DNA of 64,000 bases, from assembly GCF_027924665.1 (NCBI RefSeq), contig NZ_AP027043.1, positions 62,001 to 126,000 on the forward strand, read 5' to 3'. Made by a program: the position numbers and the translations under genes. Positions 17,302 to 24,729 of this stretch are shown one piece after another. Every line of letters begins with the position of its first letter. The stretch's first letter is position 1. Source of the stretch: Flavobacterium sp. GSB-24 (GTDB lineage: Bacteria > Bacteroidota > Bacteroidia > Flavobacteriales > Flavobacteriaceae). A model generated the notes under the pieces. That model did no database searches. It worked only from the letters and a program-made list of their open reading frames with translations, and was not told the DNA's origin.

Positions 17302-17886
17302 ATGCACAGACACTTCATTCTTTTTAAACCTTACGGCTACTTAAGCCAATTTATTTATGAATTAAAAAGAAAGAAAAAGCTTTTAGGCGAATTGTATGAT
17401 TTTCCGGAGGGAATAATGGCAATTGGAAGATTAGATGAAGATTCTGAAGGTTTGCTTTTACTGACCACTGACGGAAAAGTAAGTGAACAAATTAGAAGCA
17501 AAAAAGTTGACAAAGAATATTACGTTCAAGTTGACGGCATTATTACTCAAGAAGCAATTGAAGAACTGCAAAAAGGTGTCGAAATTGGTTTTGAAGGCGG
17601 TAAATACAAAACAAAACCCTGTTCAGCTTTTATCGTAAATGAAATTCCTGATTTTGGACCAAGAGCCAAAAAAATCAGAGACGAACGCCATGGTCCTACT
17701 TCGTGGGCTTCTATTACTGTAAATGAAGGAAAGTTTCGTCAGGTTAGAAAAATGACTGCTGCTGTTGGTTTTCCCACTCTTCGCCTAGTTCGCGTTCGAA
17801 TAGGAAATGTATATTTGCAAAACCTAAAAGCTGGAGAAGTTCTGGAGGTAAACGATTTTAAATTAGAAAATTTGTCAATTAGATAA
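17302..17886 (+). CDS. RluE/RsuA-type pseudouridine synthase
   Basis: Isomerises a specific uridine of ribosomal RNA to pseudouridine. The 194-residue protein lacks the N-terminal S4 domain, as E. coli RluE does. HFILFKPYGYLSQF opens the catalytic domain, GRLDEDSEGLLLLTTDG at about 46-62 contains the catalytic Asp, KEYYVQVDG follows at about 72-80, and VNEGKFRQVRKMTAAVGFPTLRLVRVRIG (split: NEGKFRQVRKMTAAVG, FPTLRLVRVRIG) is the conserved C-terminal motif. The target base is likely in 23S rRNA by analogy with RluE, but that is inference. It is followed by the heptamer tract and trmL; the two RNA-modification genes may be cotranscribed. Confidence 0.9.
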   Translation: MHRHFILFKPYGYLSQFIYELKRKKKLLGELYDFPEGIMAIGRLDEDSEGLLLLTTDGKVSEQIRSKKVDKEYYVQVDGIITQEAIEELQKGVEIGFEGGKYKTKPCSAFIVNEIPDFGPRAKKIRDERHGPTSWASITVNEGKFRQVRKMTAAVGFPTLRLVRVRIGNVYLQNLKAGEVLEVNDFKLENLSIR

Positions 17887-17905
17887 TTAGATAATTCTTG
17901 AACTA

Positions 17906-17982
17906 AACCCATAACCCATAACCCATAACCCAAAACTCATAACCCAAAACTCATAACCCATAACCCAAAACTCAAAACTCAA
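17906..17982 (+). repeat. Eleven tandem heptamers directly upstream of trmL
   Basis: Eleven uninterrupted 7-base units of the degenerate form AAC[C/T]CA[T/A], in the order AACCCAT x3, AACCCAA, AACTCAT, AACCCAA, AACTCAT, AACCCAT, AACCCAA, AACTCAA x2. Only five A residues separate the tract from the trmL ATG at 17988, so it makes up nearly all of the leader. Confidence 0.9.
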
Positions 17983-17987
17983 AAAAA

Positions 17988-18443
17988 ATGCTAAACGTTG
18001 TTCTTGTAGAACCCGAGATACCAAATAACACTGGAAACATAGGAAGATTGTGCGTTGGCACAGAAAGTCGTCTTCATTTGATTCACCCGTTCGGATTTGT
18101 TATTAATGATAAAAACCTAAAACGTTCTGGATTGGATTACTGGGTTCATCTTGATGTAACCGAATATCAAAACGTAGAAGAATGGATGGCGCAAATTCCA
18201 GATCATTCTCGTGTATTTTTAATGAGTTCTCGTTCTGAAAAGTCTTATTTAGAAAATGAATTTAAAGATGGTGACTGGCTAGTTTTCGGAAAAGAAAGCG
18301 TTGGTTTGAGTAAGGAGTTTATGGAGAGATTTGAAAATCATTTAACGATTCCGATGTCACCGCTTATTCGTAGTTTTAATATCGCTAATTCTGTTGCTTT
18401 TGTGGTTGGAGAAGCTAAGAGACAAATTGGATTAAAGAAATAA
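17988..18443 (+). CDS. trmL: tRNA (cytidine/uridine-34 2'-O)-methyltransferase
   Basis: SPOUT-class methyltransferase that 2'-O-methylates the wobble base of certain tRNA-Leu species using S-adenosylmethionine. The 151 residues equal the usual TrmL length. The hallmarks are: LVEPEIPNNTGNIGRLC at about 5-21, LVFGKESVGLSKEF at about 96-110, and IPMSPLIRSFNIANSVAFVVGEA at about 121-143 (split: IPMSPLIRSFNIANS, VAFVVGEA), which together form the deep trefoil knot and SAM pocket. The leader is an unusual heptamer tract. The gene converges on the btuD-like gene, with a perfect palindrome between them. Confidence 0.93.
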   Translation: MLNVVLVEPEIPNNTGNIGRLCVGTESRLHLIHPFGFVINDKNLKRSGLDYWVHLDVTEYQNVEEWMAQIPDHSRVFLMSSRSEKSYLENEFKDGDWLVFGKESVGLSKEFMERFENHLTIPMSPLIRSFNIANSVAFVVGEAKRQIGLKK

Positions 18444-18458
18444 TACCTATGGTATCTC

Positions 18459-18487
18459 TCCTGCAAGGTTTTCAAAACCTTGCAGGA
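18459..18487. repeat. Perfect 14-bp-arm palindrome between convergent genes
   Basis: Arms 18459-18472 and 18474-18487 (TCCTGCAAGGTTTT and its inverse) around a single C. No long T run follows, so it is not a standard terminator; the CAAGGTTTT/AAAACCTTG core resembles dispersed Flavobacterium palindromes, and a cousin (GACAGGTTT...AAACCAGTC) lies at 44306-44340. Confidence 0.8.
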
Positions 18488-18499
18488 AGACGAAGAAAA

Positions 18500-19276
18500 C
18501 TAAGTCACAATAAATTTCCCTTTTTCAGCATCAAAAACGATATGTTCATCTTTGAATAAATTGCTGAAACTTCCGTTTGAAATTAAATTGCAAGGCTGAT
18601 CCTGAGTAATATTTTCCGGCGTCATGATAATCATTTCATCGCTTAATTGAATCGCCAGATCAATATCGTGTGTTGAAAACAAAATACATTTTTGAGTTTC
18701 ATGAGTCAGTTTTTTTAATAATTTGAATAAAGAAACTTTGTGCAGTAAATCCAAATGAGTTGTGGGCTCATCTAAAATAATTAATGGTGTATCCTGTGCC
18801 AAAGCTCTGGCGATTAAAACCTTCTGCAATTGGCCATCGCTGATTTCGAAATGCTTCTTTGAAGCTAAATGTTCAATCTGTGTGAGCTTCATAGCCTCTT
18901 GAACTTTCAGAATATCTTCATTTGATAAAGTGTCAACCCAATTGGTATACGGCTGACGGCCAAGCGCAACTAATTCAAAAACAGAAAGATTGCTCGGAGG
19001 TAATTTTTCCGTTAAAACCAAACTCAAATTTTGCGCTAATTCTAAAGGTTTATAGTCGGAAATATTTTTTTCGTTTAAATAGACATTTCCAGATAAAGGC
19101 TGCTGAATTCCGGTAAGAGTTCGCAGTAAGGTTGATTTTCCAATGCCGTTTGCTCCTATTAAAGTAATGAGTTTCCCAGATGCTAAATTTAGATTTAGAT
19201 TTTCAGCAATAAGCGTAAGACCTTTCTTGGATCTATATCCAATATTTAAATCTGATGTCTTTAATATACTTATCAT
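18500..19276 (-). CDS. btuD: ABC transporter ATP-binding protein, probable cobalamin importer
   Basis: 258-residue ATPase of the FecE/BtuD family that powers substrate import across the inner membrane. Walker A is GANGIGKST (about 42-50), the Q-loop region is LVLTEKLPPSNLSVFE, the signature is ISDGQLQKVLIARAL (a departure from LSGGQ), Walker B is LIILDEPTTHLD (about 163-174) and the switch His is in FSTHDIDLA. It is the last gene of a minus-strand set with the permease and the binding protein. The corrinoid assignment rests on the adjacent cob genes and riboswitch-controlled btuB; a ferric-siderophore role is the main alternative. A 119-base gap with an inverted repeat separates it from the permease. 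Confidence 0.8.
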   Translation of the reverse strand: MISILKTSDLNIGYRSKKGLTLIAENLNLNLASGKLITLIGANGIGKSTLLRTLTGIQQPLSGNVYLNEKNISDYKPLELAQNLSLVLTEKLPPSNLSVFELVALGRQPYTNWVDTLSNEDILKVQEAMKLTQIEHLASKKHFEISDGQLQKVLIARALAQDTPLIILDEPTTHLDLLHKVSLFKLLKKLTHETQKCILFSTHDIDLAIQLSDEMIIMTPENITQDQPCNLISNGSFSNLFKDEHIVFDAEKGKFIVT

Positions 19277-19323
19277 TTTTTTTAAGATTCTAAGTTACTG
19301 AGATCCTAGGGCTCTAAGTTTTT

Positions 19324-19392
19324 TTTTGCCACAGATTAAGAGATTAAAATGATTAAAAAAATCTGTGCTAATCTGTTTAATCTGCGGCAAAA
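19324..19392. repeat. Inverted repeat between permease and ATPase genes
   Basis: 16-base arms 19324-19339 and 19377-19392 (TTGCCACAGATTAA core) with one mismatch, which on the minus-strand RNA would be a G-U pair. The interior holds another ATCTGTG/CACAGAT pair. Just before it, 19285-19320 contains GATTCTAAG and CTAAG words related to the element at 52274-52403. Confidence 0.8.
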
Positions 19393-19395
19393 AAA

Positions 19396-20424
19396 TTATT
19401 GAAAATTTCTTTTTCTTACCAAAAGCCATATTACAACTGGCGCACCAATTATAGACGTAATTGCATTTATGGGAAGCGTGACATCGAATCCTGGCATTTG
19501 TGAAACAATATCACAAAACAACATTATAATCGAACCAAAAAACAAAGTACTCCAAAATAGAATCGTATGATTACTAGTTTGAAAAGTCAGTTTTGCAATA
19601 TGAGGAACCGCTAAGCCAACAAAAGCAATTGGACCTGCAAAAGCAGTTATACTTCCTGCCAAAATACTGGTAGCGAATATAATAATCAGTCTTGCTCGTT
19701 TAAAATTCAAGCCCATACTTTTTGCATAGTTTTCACCTAAAAGTAACGCGTTTAACGGTTTGATGCTATTGGCGCTTAAAAGCAAGCCGATTGCGACACA
19801 AAAAGTCAAAATTCCAATTGTTGACCATGAAAGATTTCCAAGACTCCCCATTGACCAGAAAGTGAATTTCTGCAATTGTTCTGCTGTGCTGAAATAGGTT
19901 AAGACACTGACAATTGCCGTTGTAAAACTTCCGAACATTAAACCCACAATTAAAATCGCCATGGTATCTCGTAATCTTTGTGAAACTACCAAAACTAAAA
20001 GCAAAACTAACGTACTTCCTAAAGTAGATGCCAAAACAATTCCATATGAGGACAAGGCAATTACACTTAAAAAAGACGGCAGAAATCCTGCGCCCAAAAT
20101 CACAAATGCAACTCCTAAACTCGCGCCAGAACTTAATCCTAAAACATAAGGTCCAGCAAGCGGATTTCGAAATAAAGTCTGCATTAAGAGTCCGCTTATT
20201 GAAAGTCCGCTTCCAACTAAAACTGCTGTAATCGCTTTTGGCAGACGATAGTTGATAATAATATATTCCCAAGTTGATTTGGCAGCGTGACCTCCCGTTA
20301 AACTTGCAAAAACATCTTTTAAAGGAATCAGGACAGATCCTAAACTAATACTTGCAAAAAACATCAGTAAAAGACCCAAAGCCAAAGTGACAAATAAAAT
20401 GGTATTTCTTTTCTTATTCGCCAA
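19396..20424 (-). CDS. btuC: FecCD-family ABC transporter permease, probable cobalamin importer
   Basis: Inner-membrane permease of 342 residues with about ten hydrophobic segments, typical of the BtuC/FecCD family. Visible signatures are IINYRLPKAITAVLVGSGLSISGLLMQTLFRNPLAGPYVLGLSSGASLG (read as RLPKAITAVLVGSGL, QTLFRNPLAGPYVLG, SSGASLG; about 55-105) and AFAGPIAFVGLAVPHIAKL (about 260-278), the loop that docks the ATPase. It begins one base after the stop of the binding-protein gene, so the two are cotranscribed. The substrate is inferred from the cob context; iron-siderophore transporters share all of these motifs. Confidence 0.82.
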   Translation of the reverse strand: MANKKRNTILFVTLALGLLLMFFASISLGSVLIPLKDVFASLTGGHAAKSTWEYIIINYRLPKAITAVLVGSGLSISGLLMQTLFRNPLAGPYVLGLSSGASLGVAFVILGAGFLPSFLSVIALSSYGIVLASTLGSTLVLLLVLVVSQRLRDTMAILIVGLMFGSFTTAIVSVLTYFSTAEQLQKFTFWSMGSLGNLSWSTIGILTFCVAIGLLLSANSIKPLNALLLGENYAKSMGLNFKRARLIIIFATSILAGSITAFAGPIAFVGLAVPHIAKLTFQTSNHTILFWSTLFFGSIIMLFCDIVSQMPGFDVTLPINAITSIIGAPVVIWLLVRKRNFQ

Positions 20425-20425
20425 T

Positions 20426-21568
20426 TTAATTCAGTTTTGATGCAAAAGTAAATTCGTAGCTAGCCAATAAATCGGGATGGAAAATTTTGATATAATCTTT
20501 TAAAACTAAATCAGGTCGGCTTGGTGCCAATTCGTAATAAACGGTGCCGCCAGTTGCTCCCAATTTTCCTTCAAAATTATAAACGCTTTTATTTTTAAAA
20601 GCGTCGAATTCTCCGTAATGTGGATTTGCTTTTTGCAGTTCATCTAAACTTTTAAATGAACCCGAAGCAATCCAAATGTTGGCCGTTTTGGCTTTGTCTA
20701 AAACTTTTTCAAAAGATAAACCTTCGCTTCCAGTTCCTTTTAAATCTGCCCACAAATAATTGGATTTCGCATCTTGCATAAATTGCGCAACCCAGCTGTT
20801 TCCTTTGGCAACATACCAAACATCTTCGTACATTGAACCGTACAAAACTTTTGAAGTAGCTGGCTTGTCTGCTACTAATTTTTTAGCCTGATTATAACTC
20901 TCTACAATTTTATCAAAAAGTTCCTTGGCTTGATCTTCTTTACCAAACAAAGCACCGTAAAGTTTGATCCATTCTGCTTTTCCAAGTGGGGATTGTTCCA
21001 TCCAATCACCTTGAATTAAAACTTTTAAACCGCTTTTTTTCAGATTATCCAGCATCGGATTATTATTATCAACTCCAAAAGTTACAATCAAATCTGGAGA
21101 TAATTCGATTAACTGCTCAATGTTCAGTTTTTCATTTTGTCCAACATTTTTTACGGAACCTTTGTCAATTAATGCTCTCGTTTTTTCTGATGAAATATAA
21201 TCGGTATGCGGAAATCCGACCAATTTATTTTCCACTTCAAGCATTTCTAAAAACGGAATATTAGTTGTTGAAGTCACAACGACAGAGTTTAACGGAACTT
21301 GGACAGTAGTATAAGTTTGAAGGCTGTCTGGAACCTTTGCATCTTTTTCTTTTAAAATATATTTGAAATCTTTATTGGCATTCGGCCATGGATTTGAGAC
21401 AGTTACAACCGAATAATCCTCATATTTTACGATAGAAAGTCCTGTTGCATATTCGATACTGTTTTTTGCATTTTCAGCTTTTACAATTTCAGCTTTCTCA
21501 TTCTTCTTACATCCGATAAGAATAAAAAAAGAAGCCGCAAAAATCATTTTAGGTAATAAATGTCTCAT
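20426..21568 (-). CDS. btuF: Periplasmic/lipoprotein ABC substrate-binding protein, BtuF/FecB type
   Basis: 380-residue lipoprotein (lipobox ILIGC, Cys20) with a class III periplasmic-binding fold. There are two lobes, with VVVTSTTNIPFLEMLEVENKLVG in the first (split: VVVTSTTNIPFL, EMLEVENKLVG), IEQLIELSPDLIVTFG near 150-165, then the bridging helix and the second lobe (SKVLYGSMYEDVWYVAKGNSW, LEELQ-type helices, YYELAPSRPDLVLKDYIKIFHP). It would capture corrinoid in the periplasm and hand it to the permease. It is the first gene of the minus-strand operon, with a -7 box at 21590-21597. It is longer than E. coli BtuF (266 residues) by an N-terminal ~90-residue extension, as often in this phylum. 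Iron-siderophore binding is the alternative. Confidence 0.8.
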   Translation of the reverse strand: MRHLLPKMIFAASFFILIGCKKNEKAEIVKAENAKNSIEYATGLSIVKYEDYSVVTVSNPWPNANKDFKYILKEKDAKVPDSLQTYTTVQVPLNSVVVTSTTNIPFLEMLEVENKLVGFPHTDYISSEKTRALIDKGSVKNVGQNEKLNIEQLIELSPDLIVTFGVDNNNPMLDNLKKSGLKVLIQGDWMEQSPLGKAEWIKLYGALFGKEDQAKELFDKIVESYNQAKKLVADKPATSKVLYGSMYEDVWYVAKGNSWVAQFMQDAKSNYLWADLKGTGSEGLSFEKVLDKAKTANIWIASGSFKSLDELQKANPHYGEFDAFKNKSVYNFEGKLGATGGTVYYELAPSRPDLVLKDYIKIFHPDLLASYEFTFASKLN

Positions 21569-21589
21569 GTTTTATGTTTTGGATGAAAC

Positions 21590-21597
21590 AAAGGTAA
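21590..21597 (-). promoter_or_regulatory. -7 box of the btuF-btuC(-btuD) operon
   Basis: CAAAGGTA on the plus strand is TACCTTTG on the minus strand, an exact TAnnTTTG match 22 bases before the btuF start codon. Confidence 0.55.
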
Positions 21598-21649
21598 AGT
21601 ATTTTATATTTTTTTTGTTTACCTTTATTCTTACAAATTTAAACAATTG

Positions 21650-21657
21650 TATCTTTA
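21650..21657 (+). promoter_or_regulatory. Candidate -7 box of the CWC gene
   Basis: TATCTTTA (one mismatch to TAnnTTTG) lies just before the ATG at 21662. A TTG at 21647 is in frame but falls at the edge of this element, so it is unlikely to be the start codon. Confidence 0.4.
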
Positions 21658-21661
21658 CAAC

Positions 21662-22024
21662 ATGAATACCACAAAAATGAAAATTTGCTCAAGCTGTGAA
21701 TCTGAATTCAGCTGTGGAGATATATCTATAGAAAACAAATGCTGGTGTAATGATTACCCGCCAATCTTTAATCTCTCTGAAGGCGGAGATTGTCTTTGCC
21801 CTGTCTGCTTCAAAGAAGCCTGCGAAGACAAAATAGAGGCCTACATCGAAACTATTACTCCTCACAATGCTCCGAAAAATAAAGCCATATCTTTGCCCAA
21901 AACAGAAAAATTAATCGAAGGCATTGATTATTACATCGAAGATGGTAATATGGTTTTTAAAACTTGGTTTCATCTTAAACGAGGAACCTGCTGCGGAAAT
22001 GACTGCAGACATTGCCCCTATTAA
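21662..22024 (+). CDS. Cysteine-rich CWC / DUF5522 protein
   Basis: 120-residue small protein starting at the ATG of MNTTKMKICSSCESEF. Residues about 5-58 fit the cysteine-rich CWC family: CSSCESEFSCG, then CWCNDYP (the name-giving CWC) and CLCPVCFKEAC. The C-terminal ~45 residues (DYYIEDGNMVFKTWFHLKRGTCCGNDCRHCPY, read as DYYIEDGNMVFKTWFHLKRG and TCCGNDCRHCPY) match DUF5522. The eleven or so Cys residues suggest zinc or metal binding. No biochemical function is established. It opens the plus-strand cobalamin gene run and faces the btuF operon; that position hints at, but does not prove, a role in corrinoid metabolism. Confidence 0.8.
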   Translation: MNTTKMKICSSCESEFSCGDISIENKCWCNDYPPIFNLSEGGDCLCPVCFKEACEDKIEAYIETITPHNAPKNKAISLPKTEKLIEGIDYYIEDGNMVFKTWFHLKRGTCCGNDCRHCPY

Positions 22025-22054
22025 TTGTTAATTATAAATTGTTAGTTGTTAATT
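22021..22054. repeat. Left flank repeat of the four-helix-bundle gene
   Basis: AT-rich tract made of TTAATTGTT/AATTGTTAGTTG words that runs up to the ATG at 22055. It is an imperfect inverted copy of 22427-22467 on the other side of the gene. Confidence 0.7.
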
Positions 22055-22432
22055 ATGAAAAACAACATCGTAAAAAATAAAAGTTTTGAATTTGCAATCA
22101 GAATTGTCAAACTATATCAGTATCTCAGCAATGATAAAAAAGAATTTATACTTTCCAAACAACTTCTTAGATCAGGAACAAGTATTGGCGCAATGATTCG
22201 AGAAGCAGAACATGCCGAAAGTAAAAGTGATTTTATTCATAAATTTGCTATTGCGCAAAAAGAAGCAAATGAGGTTATTTATTGGCTGGAATTATTAAAA
22301 GCAACTGATTATTTAAATCAAAAAGAATTTGAAAACATCAACAATGATGCTGTTTCAATTTTAAAATTAATAACCAGCATCATTAAAACATCAAAAAGCC
22401 AATTAAGTAAAAGTAGACTTCTTCCCAATTAA
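22055..22432 (+). CDS. Four-helix-bundle protein (S23 / 23S intervening-sequence family)
   Basis: 125-residue helical protein of the S23/IVP-like four-helix-bundle family. KSFEFAIRIVKLYQYL opens helix 1. QLLRSGTSIGAMIREAEHAESKSDFIHKFAIAQKEANEVIYWLELL (read as LLRSGTSIGAMIREAEHAES, KSDFIHKFAIAQKEANE, VIYWLELL) is the family signature, in which RSG.SI.A...EA is diagnostic. Relatives occur inside 23S rRNA intervening sequences of spirochaetes and as accessory proteins (Avd) of diversity-generating retroelements; no reverse transcriptase or template repeat is seen here. The ATG at 22055 is chosen over an in-frame TTG at 22046, which lies in the flanking repeat. Its gene sits alone between inverted flanking repeats inside the cobalamin gene run, so it looks like an insertion. 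Confidence 0.85.
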   Translation: MKNNIVKNKSFEFAIRIVKLYQYLSNDKKEFILSKQLLRSGTSIGAMIREAEHAESKSDFIHKFAIAQKEANEVIYWLELLKATDYLNQKEFENINNDAVSILKLITSIIKTSKSQLSKSRLLPN

Positions 22433-22467
22433 CCATTAACAATCAACAATTAACAATCAACAATTAA
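22427..22467. repeat. Right flank repeat of the four-helix-bundle gene
   Basis: Tract of AACAATCAACAATTA words that covers the stop codon of the four-helix-bundle gene and ends one base before the cobU ATG. Inverted, it aligns with 22021-22054. Confidence 0.7.
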
Positions 22468-22468
22468 G

Positions 22469-22993
22469 ATGATTTACCTAATTACCGGCGGCGAGCGTTC
22501 GGGCAAAAGCAGTTATGCTCAGAAACTTGCTTTGGAACTTTCTAACTCTCCCATATATGTAGCAACTGCTCGAAAATGGGACGATGATTTTCAAAATCGC
22601 ATAGACCGCCATCAGCAGGAAAGAGACGAGCGCTGGACCAATATTGAAAAAGAAAAATTTTTAAGCGAAATTGATTTTTCTGGTAAAACAGCTTTAATTG
22701 ACTGCGTAACTCTTTGGCTGACTAACTTTTTTGTCGATCATAAAAATAATGTCGATCTAAGTCTCGAAGAAGCTAAAAAAGAATTCCTCTCAATTGCCAG
22801 TCAAAAAGATACTAATTTAATTATTGTAACTAACGAAATTGGAATGGGCGTTCATGCTAGTACAGAAATCGGACGAAAATTTACCGAATTGCAAGGCTGG
22901 ATGAATCAGTTTCTAGCTTCAAATGCAGATGAAGTAGTTTTGATGGTTTCGGGAATTCCGGTTAAGATAAAAGGAGAAAATTCCAAAATTTAA
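22469..22993 (+). CDS. cobU: Adenosylcobinamide kinase / adenosylcobinamide-phosphate guanylyltransferase
   Basis: Bifunctional enzyme that phosphorylates adenosylcobinamide and transfers GMP to give adenosylcobinamide-GDP, the activated half of the nucleotide-loop pathway. The 174 residues match CobU. The P-loop GGERSGKS is at 7-14, YVATARKWDDDFQNRIDRHQQERD (read as YVATARKWDDDFQ, RIDRHQQERD) holds the guanylylated-His region near residue 45, LIDCVTLWLTN follows, and VTNEIGMGVHASTEIGRKFTEL (read as TNEIGMGVHASTEIGRKF) is the conserved C-terminal signature. It is followed one base later by the bluB-cobT gene. Confidence 0.95.
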   Translation: MIYLITGGERSGKSSYAQKLALELSNSPIYVATARKWDDDFQNRIDRHQQERDERWTNIEKEKFLSEIDFSGKTALIDCVTLWLTNFFVDHKNNVDLSLEEAKKEFLSIASQKDTNLIIVTNEIGMGVHASTEIGRKFTELQGWMNQFLASNADEVVLMVSGIPVKIKGENSKI

Positions 22994-22994
22994 A

Positions 22995-24674
22995 ATGAGC
23001 AATCTAGAAGATATATTAAAATCACGCCGCGACACCCGACATTTTACAACTGATGAAGTTCCTGATGAAGTAATTCAAAAAGCTTTACAGGCTGGACATT
23101 GGGCGCCGTCTGTTGGTTTGACTGATGCTACGAGATATTATATTATTAAATCGGATGAAGTAAAGACTTCAATTAAAAAACTATTTTTAGATTACAACAA
23201 AAAAGCCGAGGAACTTACCGACAATCCCGAACAAAAAGAACTCTACCGATCGCTCAAATTAGAAGCAATTGAAGAAGCGCCAATCGGGCTTATTATTGCT
23301 TATGATCGTTCGGTTTTAAACCAATTTACTATTGGGACTATTGGCAGTAATGAAGCTGTGAAATTTAGTTCGGTTTGTGCGGCTCAGAATATTTGGCTCT
23401 CTCTAACTGAACAAGGTTACGGAATGGGCTGGGTTTCGATTCTGAATTATTATCAGTTTAAAAAAATCCTTGCTTTACCTGAGAATATAGAACCGCTTGG
23501 TTATTTCTGTATCGGAAAACCAGCAACAAATTATAATAATCAGCCAATGCTGCAGCAATTGCATTGGAAACAAAAATCAGAAGCTCCGATCTGCGCTGAA
23601 ATCACAGAAATTCATCAAATAAACATTTCTGATTTAAAAGTAAATTCTATAAATGAAATCGAAACTAAACCCGATTTCAACAAACTGCTGCAGGAAAAAA
23701 TAGATTCAAAAACAAAACCTGTTGGTTCTTTAGGAACATTAGAAACCTTGGCTTTTCAGATGGCAAGTGTTTTTGAAACTTTAAATCCCAAAATTGAAAA
23801 ACCAAATATTGTTGTTTTTGCTGCAGATCACGGAATCGCTAATCATGGCGTAAGCGATTATCCGCAAGATGTTACGCGACAAATGGTAACTAATTTCCTT
23901 GAAGGAGGCGCCGCAATTAATGTTTTCTGCAAACAAAATAATATTGAATTATCAATTGTTGATGCTGGTGTAAATTATGATTTCCCAACAAATGCAAATT
24001 TAATTGATGCAAAAATTGCCAAAGGCACTCAATCATTTCTGCATATTCCTGCAATGAGCGAAACCGAAGTTCAATTGTGCTTTGATAAAGGAAAAGATAT
24101 TATTGAAAGAATTGCTAAAACAGGTTCTAACTGCATTGGATTTGGAGAAATGGGAATAGGAAATACTTCTACAGCTTCTGTTTTAATTAGCCTTTTAACT
24201 GATTTTCCTATTGAAGAATGCGTTGGAAAAGGAACTGGAGTTGAAAATGAAAAATTAATTCTGAAACAAAATATTCTAAAAAAAGCACTCGAAAATTATT
24301 CCAGTCAAGCCGATTTAATTTCACAGCTTTCTTATTTTGGCGGTTTTGAAATCATACAAATGGCTGGCGGAATGCTGGCTGCCTTTGAAAATAAAATGCT
24401 GATTTTAGTTGATGGTTTTATTTGTACCACAGCTTTTTTAATCGCTTATAAAATCAATCCGAATATAAAGCAAAATGCAGTTTTCTGTCATTGCTCTGCA
24501 GAAAAAGCACATTCTAAATTGCTAGAATATTTAGATGTCAAGCCCATTTTAAATCTTGATTTACGTTTAGGTGAAGGAACGGGCTGTGCGATTGCTTTTC
24601 CACTTCTAAAATCGGCTGAGGCTTTTTTGAATGAAATGGCTAGTTTTGAAAGTGCCGGCATAAGTAGGAAATAG
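22995..24674 (+). CDS. bluB-cobT: BluB-CobT fusion: dimethylbenzimidazole synthase and nicotinate-nucleotide:DMB phosphoribosyltransferase
   Basis: 559-residue fusion of two consecutive enzymes. Residues 1-~200 are BluB, a flavin-destructase that turns FMNH2 and O2 into 5,6-dimethylbenzimidazole: SRRDTRHFTTDEVP, GHWAPSVGLTDATRYYII, and GYGMGWVSILNYY. Residues ~225-559 are CobT, which couples DMB to nicotinate mononucleotide to form alpha-ribazole phosphate: KPVGSLGTLE, VVFAADHGIANHGVS, GGAAINVFC, GFGEMGIGNTSTASVL, and LRLGEGTGCAIAFPLLKSA with the catalytic Glu near 524. The frame is open with no internal stop, so the fusion is genuine. The product can pass between domains. It is the gene after cobU; cobS follows after a repeat element. 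O2 use by BluB implies aerobic lower-ligand synthesis. Confidence 0.94.
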   Translation: MSNLEDILKSRRDTRHFTTDEVPDEVIQKALQAGHWAPSVGLTDATRYYIIKSDEVKTSIKKLFLDYNKKAEELTDNPEQKELYRSLKLEAIEEAPIGLIIAYDRSVLNQFTIGTIGSNEAVKFSSVCAAQNIWLSLTEQGYGMGWVSILNYYQFKKILALPENIEPLGYFCIGKPATNYNNQPMLQQLHWKQKSEAPICAEITEIHQINISDLKVNSINEIETKPDFNKLLQEKIDSKTKPVGSLGTLETLAFQMASVFETLNPKIEKPNIVVFAADHGIANHGVSDYPQDVTRQMVTNFLEGGAAINVFCKQNNIELSIVDAGVNYDFPTNANLIDAKIAKGTQSFLHIPAMSETEVQLCFDKGKDIIERIAKTGSNCIGFGEMGIGNTSTASVLISLLTDFPIEECVGKGTGVENEKLILKQNILKKALENYSSQADLISQLSYFGGFEIIQMAGGMLAAFENKMLILVDGFICTTAFLIAYKINPNIKQNAVFCHCSAEKAHSKLLEYLDVKPILNLDLRLGEGTGCAIAFPLLKSAEAFLNEMASFESAGISRK

Positions 24675-24729
24675 TAATTACTCGAATTCCTAAAAATAAT
24701 TATGTTTCATTATGATTTATTCTCACTTT

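Noticed and set aside
17906..17982. CRISPR array or telomere-like repeat
   Set aside because: Units are 7 bases with no spacers; too short and regular for CRISPR, and not at a replicon end.
18500..21568. Assigning the ABC transporter to iron-siderophore uptake
   Set aside because: The fold does not separate the two, but no iron or siderophore gene is nearby, whereas cob genes and a riboswitch-controlled BtuB-like receptor are. Kept as an alternative in the entries.
22046..22057. TTG start nine bases upstream of the four-helix-bundle ATG
   Set aside because: It lies inside the flanking AT-rich repeat, and the ATG at 22055 gives the normal N-terminus of the family.
22055..22432. Diversity-generating retroelement (Avd-like accessory gene)
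   Set aside because: No reverse transcriptase, template repeat or variable-repeat target gene was found nearby; only the fold family is shared.
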